DNA from: Chlorops oryzae
Taxonomy: Eukaryota > Arthropoda > Insecta > Diptera > Chloropidae
NCBI GenBank assembly: GCA_020466095.1
Contig: CM035806.1
Location: forward strand, 90,142,511-90,206,510
DNA: 64,000 nt
Direction of reading: 5' to 3'
Positions 44,178-55,648 of the stretch are shown here, one piece after another; the stretch's first letter is position 1, and each line of letters starts with the position of its first letter. The notes below the pieces were generated by a model that was given only the letters and a program-made list of their open reading frames with translations, had not been told where the DNA came from and made no database searches. The translations under genes and the position numbers were made by a program.

Positions 44178-45826
44178 ATGGATTTTGAAGGAATTGTTAA
44201 TGCTCAATATGGATTGGGCAGCGAAATCAAGCAATTTATCGAAAACTGTAAGAAGGCTCCAATCGATCGGCGTACGTCATCATTCTTCAAAAACAGAATA
44301 CAACGGTTACAAAATTGGGCCAAACATTTTATGAAAACAATTTGGCAATTTTGAAATTTAAAAATGAACAATCTGGTGATGAGTACTTCACTAAGGATTA
44401 TTATGACAAAATAAATAATTTAGTGGTGGAATTCACCAAGGCGCTCGAAAATAAGGCATGTGAATTGGCTGATAATACGGAAGCAAGTGGTGGAGCAACA
44501 AATCAGGAGGAACGAGCTGAAAATCAATTGGATGATCAGGCAATACATCTTCGCAAATTGATACGCAATCAAAAGGCGCTTTTGCGAGCATTGGACAGAA
44601 ACATTGCGGAAATATCAATGGGACAAGCAGAAGCACACCATCAGTCGTATTACACAATTAAGGCTAACATATTGGAAAAATATATGATAGACCTTCAAAC
44701 CACTAATACCGACATTTGGGCAGCGACGGTGGAAAATGAAGTGGATGGCTATACATTAGAAGTCTACTACGATATGGAAGCCAGGGTGGAAGCAGCGCTA
44801 ATTCAACTTCAGCAACACATATCTAATCATTCAGCACCATTACAAGTTCCTGGTCCAAGATCAATTGAGCAATCATCCACTCATATTCAATTACCACGAA
44901 TGACTTTACCCAAGTTTAACGGAAACTTCTTGGAATGGGTCGCTTTCAAGGATATTTTTACGGAGATCGTACACAGCTCGCCCATCAGTGATTCCCAGAA
45001 GATGCAATTCCTTACTCAAAGTCTGACTGATGAGCCAAAAAACCTCATTAAACATCTCCCATCAACTGGCAGCAACTATGCAGCCGCATGGAATATTTTG
45101 ACATGCAGATATGATAACAAGCGGCTGCTAGTATCTTCATTGCTAAACAAGCTGTTTGGGCAACCTTCAATACGAAGTGATTCACCTTCCACAATCAAAT
45201 CTCTACACGATATTACAAAAGAATGTCTTCACGGGCTTCAGTCTCAAGGTCTTCCTGTCAACCATTGGGACACAATCATCAGCCACGTAGTGCTACGAAA
45301 ACTGGACCAAGTAACTCAAACTGTTTTTGAGCAGGGAATCGATGACAATAAAAGACTTATAAGGGTCGAGGAAATTCTTCAATTTTTGGAGCGGAGATTC
45401 CAAGCGTTGGAGGTTCGAAGTAGTACTGGGACCGCAAAACGCACGTGTGCACCAGCGTTAAACAAAGATGAGCCATGTAAAATATGTAACAAGAGTAATC
45501 ACTTTGCTTTTGAGTGTGCGATGTTTAAAACGGCATCTATTAAGCAAAAATGGCGTTACATAAAAATGCATCATTTATGTGCAAATTCTTTGAAACCTGG
45601 GCATCAATCCAGCGTATGTAAATCACAGCATTGTACCAAATGTACAAGAAGACACAATACATTACTACACCCAGAAGATGAAAAGCTGCAAGAAAAAAAA
45701 CCAAATGGGTCATCTTTAGTTGCTACATCGGTACCACAGGATCAAGAAGAAAACACAGATACGGAATCAACTAGTGCAGTCAGCCTTGTGGCAAATCAGT
45801 CGAGCCAGCAGGACAACATCGTTTTA
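44178..45826 (+). pseudogene. Gag of the roo-like BEL element, one frameshift
   Basis: It starts at ATG 44178 (MDFEGIV). A frameshift near 44325 moves the reading to the frame that runs to 45829. The capsid-like core shows PKFNGNFLEWVAFKDIF near 44910 (the BEL Gag P-x-F-x-G-x-x-x-x-W motif). The zinc region spans 45475-45670: C-K-I-C...H...C, a damaged second knuckle where CANSLKPGH stands for the usual CxxC, and CTKCTRRHNTLLH. In-frame TAA at 45827-45829 separates it from protease. In BEL elements gag and pol are normally one frame. Confidence 0.85.
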
Positions 45827-45829
45827 TAA

Positions 45830-48800
45830 GGAACAGCAAGGATAACGTTAGTTGGCGAAAATGGTCATCCTATTCAATGTAAAGCAATACTGGATTCTGG
45901 GTCACAGGTGAATTTAATAACAGGAAGGTTATTAAAGAAACTCGGAGTTTCAACAACAACCTCGCCGTTAAACCTGGAAGGCATTGGAGTAAAGGAAACC
46001 GCTATTCAGCATCGCGCTACAATTCAGATTCAATCAAGAATCAATGGATTTACGGCAAGGCTAGATGTACATTGCATACCAAAAATTGTGTCTGAGCAAC
46101 CTGCATACCCCATTAAGGCAAGGGAATGGAAAATACCTAAGGACTTGGTATTAGCAGATCCTGAATTCGATAAACCAGGACGTATAGACTGCTTACTCGG
46201 AGCAGAAATCTTCTATGATCTGTTAACGAAAGGCAATATAAAGCTTGGTGCAAATCTCCCAACACTTCAAAATACCGTATTTGGCTGGATTGTGGCAGGT
46301 AGTGTGGGATCTACAGATGTTAATAGAGCCATTTGCGGTGTCTGTACCACAGTGGAAGTAGAAGACATGGTAGCTAAATTTTGGAAATTGGAAGAAGTAC
46401 CAGAGATCAATAAAAAACTATCAGAAGATGTTATAACATGTGAGTCATATTTTATTGAAAATACGTCACGAGCACAGGATGGCAGATTTATGGTAAAGTT
46501 GCCGTTGAAAGAACACCCGTCCGCAATAGGAGACACCAGAGAGTTAGCGTATTTTCCTTTAAAGCACATCGAAAACCGGCTATCAGCAGACCAGGATTTG
46601 AAGGTACAATATATCGCTTTCATGAAGGAGTACGAAGCTCTGGGCCACATGACAGAAATTAAACCACATGAGATACGAAAACCACACTATTACATCCCGC
46701 ATCATTACGTTATGCGTCCGGAGAGCACCAGTACAAAATTAAGAGTTGTGTTCGATGCATCAGCACACAGAGCAACGTCATTGTCATTAAATGATATCAT
46801 GCATGCAGGACCAACTGTGCAAAGCGAACTATTCTCGATCCTGTTGAGATTTTGTAAATATAATACAAATATGTGCTAAAAACTGATGTGGAAAAAATTT
46901 ACCTTCAAATATGGATACACCCTGATGATCGAAAGCTTCAATTAATCTTGTGGAGGGAGAGTCCCATGGAGAAATTAAAAATATATCAGCTGAACACGGT
47001 AACCTATGGAACACGTTCCGCTCCTTATTTAGCGACAAGATGCTTGAAGTTATTAGCTGATGAAAATGCAACACAATTCCCAGGTGCAGCACAAGCAATT
47101 TGGAACAATTTCTATGTAGACGACGGCTTAGTTGGTGCTGACTCATTAAAAGAAGCTGCAAGCATTCAAGAGCAATTAACATGCATGCTGAAAAGTGCTG
47201 GAATGAAATTAAAAAAGTGGTGCGCTAATCATCAATATCTGCTAAAAGGCATAGCAGTTGAAGACCAAGAAGTTATACTTGACTTCAATGCAGAGGAAGA
47301 CAGAAAAACTAAAACATTGGGACTTACATGGCTGCCAAAATCTGACATGTTTCGCATAAGAACTAATGCCCAAACAAGTCAATCCGCTACAAAAAGAAGT
47401 GTTATTGCAAACGTTGCAAGAATATACGATCCCCTGGGACTCATCGGACCAGTAATTATTACTGCCAAAATATTTATGCAACAACTTTGGCAAGTTAAGC
47501 AAGATTGGGATACACTTCTGCCAGTCAATCTGCAAAAACAATGGGATACTCTCCAAAAAGACTTTATCTCGCTAGAACGCATAGCTATCCCAAGGTATCT
47601 GTTTGGGACTGAAGACTTCATTCGAATGGAGCTGCATGCTTTCGCTGATGCATCAGAAAAGGCTTATGGTGCAGCAATATATATCAGAAGTATTTTAAAG
47701 AACGGCACTGTTAAAGTTAGCCTCGTGTGTTCAAAATCTCGAATAGCGCCATTAAAGGCACAGACCATTTCGAGACTAGAGTTATGTGCGGCAGTGCTAG
47801 CGTCAGAATTGTTAGCAAGGATAAAAAGAGACTTAAAATATCAGGATAAAGCAACATACTATTGGACGGACTCTCAAATCGTTTTGGCATGGATATCGAA
47901 CCAAGCAGGATCGCTGCCTCCTTTCGTGAGTCATCGAATAGCAAAGATTCAGCAGATGTCAACCATTAGTCAGTGGCATCATGTATCCTCCAAGGAGAAC
48001 CCCGCAGATATTCTATCTAGAGGATTGAAGCCCCAAGACCTGGCGAACTCACACATGTGGTTTTATGGCCCTATGTTTTTATACCAAAATAATCAACCAT
48101 GGCCACTACAAGCAGATCGTCTTAAGGAAGTCACAACTATAACAGCAATTTCAAAACAGGAACTCAGAAAGGCAACAGATTCAGATTGGGTGTACACCAT
48201 TCCGTCCAAAAATTCATTTAGACATGTACAAAAAACGATTGCTTACATGCTACGGTTCATCAACCATTCCAGACTCCCTTAAGAATCAAGGCATAAATAT
48301 GTCAATCTCACACCCGCCGAACTAGATGCAGCTTTAAGGTTAATAGTGCACCAAATACAAATTGCAGAGTTCAATGACGTCGCAAAAATGTTGCAGAAGG
48401 ACAAATTTTTACCCAGCTCTCATCATCTCAGTTCACTCACGCCCTTTCTTGATGAAGAAGGGATCATTCGCGTTGGAGGAAGAACTAGTGCGTCATCTCT
48501 ACCATTTGACGCCAACCATCAGATGCTGCTGCCTTACAACGATCCTTTGGTTATATTGCTCATGCAAAACTATCATAAAGACAACTATCATATTGGAGCT
48601 CAATCACTTTTAGCACAGGTGCGACAACGTTTCTGGCCGTTGAAAGAAAAAACCATGACCAGATCTATAGTTCAACGCTGTGTGGAGTGCTCAAAGGCTA
48701 AACCCATATTTTATACACAAGTAATGGGAAATCTACCAGATCATCGAGTGCAGCCAGCTCGTCCATTTCTAAACTCGGGCGTAGACTACTGTGGTCCGTT

Positions 48801-49566
48801 CATGGTCCATTTCAAAATACGAGGAAAACGACCGCAAAAAGCTTACATTGCGGTATTTTGTTGTTTCGCAACAAAAGCAGTCCATTTAGAATTGGTTAGC
48901 GACTTGACCACAGACGCATTTATAGGAGCACTAAAAAGATTCATTGCTCGTAGAGGGCATTGTCAAACCCTATATTGCGACAATGCTACCAATTTTGTGG
49001 GAGCCAAGAATCAGCTGATGGAAATGGAACAAGTAATTTATACAAAATCCGCACAAGAGTCAATACGAGCAATTTGCAGTACCAAAGGGATAGATTTCCG
49101 ATTCATTCCTCCAAGATCACCCCATTTCGGAGGCTTATGGGAAGCTGCAGTCAAATCAGCGAAACATTTATTAGTTAAAAACGTAGCAACAGCATCCCTC
49201 ACGTATGAAGAGTTAGAGACCGTCATAGTGGAAATCGAAGGAATCCTCAACTCTAGACCTCTTATTCCACTCTCTGCTGATGCCAATGATTTAGCGGCAC
49301 TTACTCCTGGCCACTTTTTAATAGGCGATCAACTAACATCAAATGTGGACGTGAGAGCCAAATCACAGGAAAGAAAATTACTGGAGAGATGGAAATTGGT
49401 ATCGCAGGTCAAACATGACTTTTGGAATCGTTGGTCAAAGGAATATCTAAATCAGTTGCAAGAAAGACGTAAATGGAAAGGACTAATAAAGACGATATTG
49501 CCAGACACCATGGTGATCATCAAGGAAGACAATCTCCCAGTTGCACAATGACCTCTAGGACGCATT
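45830..49566 (+). pseudogene. Pol of the roo-like BEL element
   Basis: The protease active site ILDSGSQVNLIT lies near 45890. RT follows (RVVFDASAH near 46743) and a frameshift near 46860 precedes LKTDVEKIYLQI. The catalytic YVDD is at 47113-47124. RNase H shows FADASEKAYGAA near 47640 and WTDSQIVLAW near 47873. A stop at 48280-48282 falls before the integrase zinc region (H...H near 48580, C...C near 48685). The integrase core has VDYCGPF near 48780, YCDNATNF near 48972 and FGGLWEAAVKSAKHL near 49130. TGA at 49549-49551 stands where the family has Trp, before PLGRIV. Pol is inactive as it stands. Confidence 0.88.
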
Positions 49567-51540
49567 GTGAAAGTTTATAAAGGTGATGATGGCTTTGTGA
49601 GGGTATGTGATGTAAAAACACAAAATGGACTTTTCAAACGAGCAGTGCATCGATTAGCACCATTATTTCGAGAAGAGCAACAAGGAGAAAGGGAAGAAAT
49701 TGAAAAAGAGCCCGTTCGCATGGATTCATTGCCTGTGAGTATACCATTACATCGAATTAAAAACAAAGGTCATCTGAACTTGGAAGAAACCCCTGCCAAG
49801 CGGTCACGCGGTGTAAGCTCAGGACTATTAGTTACTATTCTTACTCTATTCTTCCTACCGCTGGCTCTGTGTAATAGAATCGACATAACTAACTTCTATA
49901 ATCAACCTGGAATCTATTTCGAACAAGTGAGCACCGTCAAACTTCTAGCCGCTAACTGGAAAATCATCGTTTATTTCGACCTTGAACCGTATCATCAACA
50001 AATTGACATAATAAATAATGGAACATCAACGTTACAAAGACTATGCAATCAGGCTAACAACACAGATTGCACGTTTTTAATGAAGTTCTTCGATCATGTT
50101 ATTGAAGAAATGAGAGCAGACCTCAATCTTCTGGCAGTCAAAAGGGTGAAAAGAGGAGCAATAGACATCATTGGGAATGTGGCAAATTCTTTGTTCGGAG
50201 TTCTTGATTCGAATTACGCTGATCACATGTCAAATACCATTAATGAACTTAAATCAAACGATGCATACCTGCAATATCTGATCAAAAATCAAACATCGCT
50301 CATAGATTCTACAATAAACTTAATCAAAAATAACCAAAAGGAAGCACAAGCCAAATTTACCGAGATTGATAATCAAATTAATCAACTATTACACTCCAAA
50401 GGGTCAATTGATAGCATTGAAGTCAACCAACACATCCTGTCACTTTCCGTCCAGATGTTTATGATTGTTTCAAACATACAACGTATCCATTCTGCAATAA
50501 TGGATGTGCTCATTGATAGCCACCACAATAAGCTCAACCCTATTCTACTTACGCCTTTGCAACTTGAAGAAGAAATATTAAAAATCAAAGGACAACTATC
50601 AGTACAATTGGAACTACCAATTCATCAAAACAATATACTGGAAGCGTACAAGCTCATCAAAGTGAGTGGAATTGTAGCCAAAAATCATGTCATATTCAGC
50701 ATCGAACTGCCTCTCACAAATTCTCAAGAATTTCAACTGTTACACCTCGTGCCCATTATAGCTGCAATAAATGATTCACTGTCAGCAATCAACTTATCCA
50801 CCCAATATCTTGCTATAAGCGCTCATCGTGACCAGTTCATTCCAATGACGCAACATCAAATCGACACCTGCTCTTTATTAAATGAGAACGAATTACTCTG
50901 TTCAAACATACAAGCCACGTACCATGTATCAACCCAACCACAAATACACAAATGCGAGATTCATCTAATTAACGAACGAACTGATCCAAGATGCAATTTG
51001 AATAGATTGCCTGACACTACTCTATGGAATCAGCTTCATCATCCGAATCATTGGATTTTTGCAACACTAAACACCATTAAACTTAATGCAGTATGCGGTG
51101 ACGACGTTATTCAGTTTTCACTAGAATTCAGCGGCTTGATGATCCTGGACCCCGATTGCACAGTAAAAAATGAAGAAATTACAATACAAGGTCGACAACA
51201 AATCACCACAAAACTATATACATCGATAACCAAATTTCGTCCATTAACAAGCTGGACAAAACAATATGACCACTCCAACAAGTCGAATCCAAACGCATTT
51301 GAACCGTCACTCGATGAATGGAACACTATTCAACAGCAACTTAAAGCCATAGAAAACTCATCATTTCCTAGTAATCAAATCACCTACCACCATCATGGAC
51401 TAGCGATCGGATACGTAGTATTGGCATTGATGCTACTGATACTAATAAAATGTCTATGGCGACAGCGTGGAATTCTCAACCTAAATCAACCTCCAACTCC
51501 CATGCCAAGGAACCTTGAATGCAGCACAACGGAGTGCTAA
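49567..51540 (+). CDS. Integrase C-terminus fused to an F-type envelope protein
   Basis: 657 codons without a stop. Residues 1-40 are the end of integrase (YKGDDGFVRV...; KRAVHRLAPLF). A hydrophobic segment at about residues 87-100 looks like a signal anchor. The envelope part follows: a furin-type site KRVKR ending at 50155, then a fusion-peptide-like stretch (NVANSLFGVLDSNYA), a long helical region, a Cys-bearing ectodomain with N-x-S/T sites, a membrane segment near 51405-51465 and a short tail. It resembles roo and errantivirus Env and baculovirus F proteins. How env is released from the polyprotein is unknown; a spliced RNA or protease cleavage is possible. Confidence 0.85.
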   Translation: MKVYKGDDGFVRVCDVKTQNGLFKRAVHRLAPLFREEQQGEREEIEKEPVRMDSLPVSIPLHRIKNKGHLNLEETPAKRSRGVSSGLLVTILTLFFLPLALCNRIDITNFYNQPGIYFEQVSTVKLLAANWKIIVYFDLEPYHQQIDIINNGTSTLQRLCNQANNTDCTFLMKFFDHVIEEMRADLNLLAVKRVKRGAIDIIGNVANSLFGVLDSNYADHMSNTINELKSNDAYLQYLIKNQTSLIDSTINLIKNNQKEAQAKFTEIDNQINQLLHSKGSIDSIEVNQHILSLSVQMFMIVSNIQRIHSAIMDVLIDSHHNKLNPILLTPLQLEEEILKIKGQLSVQLELPIHQNNILEAYKLIKVSGIVAKNHVIFSIELPLTNSQEFQLLHLVPIIAAINDSLSAINLSTQYLAISAHRDQFIPMTQHQIDTCSLLNENELLCSNIQATYHVSTQPQIHKCEIHLINERTDPRCNLNRLPDTTLWNQLHHPNHWIFATLNTIKLNAVCGDDVIQFSLEFSGLMILDPDCTVKNEEITIQGRQQITTKLYTSITKFRPLTSWTKQYDHSNKSNPNAFEPSLDEWNTIQQQLKAIENSSFPSNQITYHHHGLAIGYVVLALMLLILIKCLWRQRGILNLNQPPTPMPRNLECSTTEC

Positions 51541-51779
51541 TATAACTGTAAAAGAAATAGAAAAGAGTATTTATTATGAATGTATGTAAAATTACACGAT
51601 CTCACGAATTTCTAATTGCGCAGTTCATTCCTGTATCCTCTTATATATTCCAAAGAATAAAGTAAAGAATCTATATCAGCATTTAAATGTAACATACAGC
51701 ACGAATTTATAAGTCAGATAAAGTAATAGACAGTACGAAGCTTTGATAACTTGAGCTCTCTTAAAGTGAGGCGGCAGTA
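51541..51779 (+). other. 3' UTR of the roo-like element
   Basis: 239 bp of AT-rich sequence. It ends in AAAGTGAGGCGGCAGTA just before the LTR, a poor polypurine tract interrupted by pyrimidines. Confidence 0.55.
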
Positions 51780-52210
51780 TGTTAAGAAATAACAAATGTA
51801 TGTGCGTTTGCATATAAACTTAAACAGCCACTTAAAGGCAAATGCACATCAACATCGTGCATTGCTTTCACATTTAATAAAACAAAAAGAAAACGAAAAC
51901 CAAAGAAAACACAATTACCAGCACAGGAAATATGACACCAGCATTCGATGAACTCAATTATTGCAACCTTACAAAACGTGCCTTCTTTCTTTTGTTTTCG
52001 TTTGATGTATTGCCAAATAATTTTTTGTTTGAATAAGCAAAATGTTAGTATATAAGAAGAATATTTCCAATCAATAAACAAGTCAAAATTCGAACTTCAA
52101 AGTGTAATTATTAATCTATATTGATTGGTTAAAGTGCCAAATCAATTTTGAATCGCAATTGGTCATAGTTTAAGTGCTATTGGCCATATCACTTAGTTGT
52201 GAAGTATACA
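51780..52210 (+). repeat. 3' LTR of the roo-like element
   Basis: 431 bp, with eight differences from the 5' LTR by eye. It is followed by TAACC, compared with TAGCC before the 5' LTR. Confidence 0.92.
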
Positions 52211-52557
52211 TAACCCTACGAGGATTTTAAAATTGTAAGTCAGGCAGATAAGAAGGAGATTATTCGAGAATGGATTGCAAAACAAATAAGAAGATTGCAT
52301 GAAAAGAGCATAAAAACAGATAATAAGCGCTGCAGGGAAGTGAAATACAAGGAGAGGCAGGCTGTTTTTTGTAAAAGTCATTATATTTGTCGCCAAGCTC
52401 AAGTGGTCTTTCGACCCAAATGGGGAAAGGCAAATCAATTGAAATAACCAACAAATGTTTCAACTACCAATTTTTTTCAAGATGCCGCTCTGCTGATGTT
52501 GCTGCTAGCAGTCCAAATAATGGCGCGGACATTGGACGCTCAATGCACTCGAATGAA
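52211..52557 (+). pseudogene. Decayed Ty3/gypsy integrase C-terminus, right part
   Basis: Read from about 52218 it is open for some 70 codons (EDFKIVSQADKKEIIREW, then RRLHEKS...). This resembles the integrase C-terminal region of Osvaldo-like gypsy elements. It continues the remnant at 42188-43450 across the BEL insertion. At 52558 the sequence switches to the G1 3' end, the left border of duplicated-block copy B. Confidence 0.6.
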
Positions 52558-52651
52558 GATCGCGTCTCGTGTCCGAGATTGTCCGTAAACAAAAACAAAT
52601 ATATTTTTTCTCCTATTTTGCCCGGGGATCCTTCCTATAAGGGGGGACGGA

Positions 52652-53678
52652 TGTTAGGTGTCGACTTTGGCTAAGTAGGTTCAGAACCCCTGGCGGTGGT
52701 GTGCACAGACCATCACGCTGGGAGCGCCTGAAAGTAATTCAATTACATTCCAGCAATCTGGCTGTAACTAGATTCTTCTAACATTTTTACCAAAGCGTGG
52801 GAATTCAAAAAATATTTTATTTCCACTTCCAAAGAGTTTTTGCCGAATTTGCATTCCCATAATTCTAAAACTGAAATGCCCTTGTGCATTCTGCACATAT
52901 AAAATTTCATTAAAAATCAAAATGTAGCAAACAAAAACAAATTGTCTACAAAGATTGCAAACGTTATCTGCAAGACTTTATAAGGTTTTGATTTCAAACA
53001 ACCGTAAAATTCGGACGCATGGAACGGCAAGGAAAATTCTGCCGACGTTGTATTCCCACGATCAGCACATAGGCTGATCGCTTTTCCAAGTCACGTTGGC
53101 CCAATGTATGTGCGCCGTCGCGGCCAGCAAGCCGTCGACGGCTCAGTCGCGTTAGGAAATTGTAAAGGAAAATAAAATTCCTAACGCAGAGGTTGTTGAT
53201 TTTCGTTCGTGAAGCCGCGAGGGACTGTCGGTTCACTGGTGTTACTTTTGATTAACAAAGGAAGATTGTGCAGTTGGTGTTGAAAGTCAGTCCTCATTAA
53301 AGGACTGACTTTGTGTTAAAAGTAGTAATCGAGTGTGCTCGAAATTTAAAGAAAGAAAAGAAAATAAGCCAATAAAAATTAAGGACTGTCAAATTGTGTT
53401 GAAAGTCAGTCCTCATTAAAGGACTGACTTTGTGTTAAAAGTTGTAATCGAGTATGCTCGAAATTTAAGGAAAGGAAAAAAAAGTCAGTCCTCATCAAAG
53501 GACAAAGGACAAAAAATAAAAGAAGAAAATAAATAAAAAGAAAAGTAACATTAATTCTGGTGCGATTTCATTGAAAAGAAAAGGAAAACACGAAAAACTA
53601 CAGAAAAAAAAAATAATAATAACGTCACTCCTTCCTACCTTTTTCAACGGAAAAGAAAGAAGGAAGAATATCGTTACA
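52652..53678 (+). repeat. G1 LTR in duplicated-block copy B
   Basis: 1027 bp, longer than the copy A LTR because it has an additional hairpin repeat: AGTCAGTCCT-type units start near 53286, 53403 and, truncated, 53484. Both flanks match copy A. Confidence 0.8.
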
Positions 53679-53916
53679 AGCTTTTAGTAGACAGAATTGG
53701 TCGGAAGATTGTGGGCCGACTTTTTCCACGCTGGTTTGTTAGGAGAAATATAAGTGCCTAGGTTGTACGTACCTGTGATTCCACTCTGGAATCCGGGAAA
53801 CGGCACTGGATGCTTCGGCGAAGCGGCGTAGCGGATCAAATGTAAAATTGCGCGGCGCGGTATGGGGAATTAAGGTTTCCGTTGAGAACTCAATACGTTA
53901 CAAATAAATATGGTCT
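53679..53916 (-). repeat. Fragment like the minus-strand BEL LTR (copy B)
   Basis: Equivalent of 28920-29157. The part from about 53764 resembles the internal end of the LTR at 40405-42187. Confidence 0.5.
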
Positions 53917-53928
53917 TTTTGGCTCTTA

Positions 53929-54399
53929 GTGAATATAGAAAATTATAAAAAGAAACGTTCAACGACTGGTGTTATGTGCGATCAAAAGATAAGCGACCGC
54001 TTAAAATCCAAAATTTACCGCACAGTCATGATGCCAGTCGCTATTAAAATAACCGAATTTCTACCAGCAACGAAAGAAGCAGAGAGAAAGGTTTGTGTTA
54101 TGGAAACAAAGATGCTTCGCTGGATATCCGGACTCACTCGTCTTGATTATGTTCCAAACGTAGACATCCGTAGACGCTATGGAGTTGCGCAAATTATTGG
54201 GAAAATGCAAAAAGCAAGGCTACGCTGCTATGGACACGTCTTGAGAGCAAATGAGGAGACTTTGGCAAAGAAAGTCTACGCACTGGAAATCGAAGGTTGC
54301 AAAAACGGGGGCGTCCGAAACAGCGCTGGATGGACACAATAAAATAGGACCTAGAGGCTGTAGGACTTACCTCGGATGACGCAACCGACAGAACAAAAC
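53929..54399 (+). pseudogene. RTE-clade RT C-terminal fragment (copy B)
   Basis: Nearly the same as 29170-29640, with the same stop and frame change. A few substitutions are seen, for example near 54043. Confidence 0.75.
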
Positions 54400-54638
54400 A
54401 GAACAACTTTTTTTTTGTGTTTTTATTAATGGCTTCAGATTAAGTTTTTATTTATTATTTGATCTATTCTTGGCAATTGATATTGCGCGCACTAGTTGGA
54501 TGATTTTTTTTGTTTTCGGACGCGCGGTTTTTGTTTTTCTCTCATGTACGACCGGGTTGAGCGTCGAGGTTCGAATACGATCCGCTCAAAGCTATCAGTG
54601 GAGCTAGCGCTGTTAAAAAGACGGTTTTTAATAATATC

Positions 54639-55639
54639 AATACATTTTCCATTTAGTTAACGGTGCGGCTGCATAGGCTCTGTGGCTAGAAAACGGACAT
54701 ACTGCCCACCTTGCGCTACGCAACCGATATTTCCTGCTAACCTTTCTCGACTGCGCAGGAAGTCGAAGACCTCTTGCACCATCCCCTGGACGGGGGCCAT
54801 GTCGCGGTCGAACGGGATCTGCCAATCCTAGGCGCTAGGTGTGGACACCGAGGTCGTTGGTTGGGGGGCTGGAGACAGCGCGAAGCGGATGTGACGTTCC
54901 CGGTGGGGCTTGGGGTTCTCGCTGCTTCTGGGCGGATTTTCCGAATCCAACCCGTTTGTGTGATCTAGTGTCGACGGCTCGAGGGAGCTGATTACGACCG
55001 ACTGAGGCTTGCTTGGGGTCCTCGGAACTGCAGCGGTGGCCCTCGGCGTTGGGGTGTTGATGGCGAACGGGGCCGCTCAATTGGCGACTGATTTCGGTGT
55101 AGTGGCAGGCGTCGTCGATCTGTGGGGTCTCTTTGAGGCGGGCGGTTACGCTCGCCGGAATTGCTTCACTCCTCCGGACGACCATGGCTTGTGCGCGAAT
55201 AATAGAAACGTCGTCGAGAGCGTCGTCAAGCGGCTAGAGTCGCCCGCGAGTCAGGCTCCTGGGCTTTTAAGGGGCGCCATGGGCCGGACTCAGCGGGCGA
55301 TAGCGATCCCGGCCGCTGATGGATCAGTGTGTGATGCTATTCTCCAAAAATTTTGCAGCGATCACTTGAATGGCAATCCTTCCTCAGGTGGGTCGGCGAA
55401 AAACAAGATAGGCAGCATTTGCCCTGCTGTACGGTCAGTAATCGCTTCCCGATCGTCCATCGGCGGAACCGGCGGCAGGGACTCAATCCATGGGCCTAAG
55501 CGCACGCTACGCACGGAGGTCTTCCTCCCATTCCAATAGTCTAAAACGAATAGGAGAGACTGATGCGGGGATGGTCGAGGATATGGCAAACGGGGAAGAT
55601 GAGGCGGTGTTGCGAAAGGATGAGTAGGGTTAGTCATAA
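54639..55639 (-). pseudogene. Possible second BEL/Pao gag remnant (copy B)
   Basis: Equivalent of 29880-30880. The two copies look almost identical here, more so than in the pol region. Confidence 0.4.
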
Positions 55640-55648
55640 TGCTTCTGA

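Larger units (their letters stand above)
43451..52210 (+). mobile_element. Roo-like BEL/Pao LTR retrotransposon with env
   Basis: 8760 bp with 431-bp LTRs (TGTTAAG...AGTATACA), eight LTR differences by eye, and flanks TAGCC and TAACC, a 5-bp target duplication with one change. It contains a 20-base primer site, gag, pol and an F-type env. Layout, LTR size and env resemble Drosophila roo. Gag and pol have five visible lesions in total, while the 3' 657 codons are open. It interrupts an older gypsy pol. Confidence 0.9.

Noticed and set aside
49810..51540. Env as a domesticated host gene
   Set aside because: It lies between the LTRs of a recent element, in frame with integrase, with no sign of separation from it.
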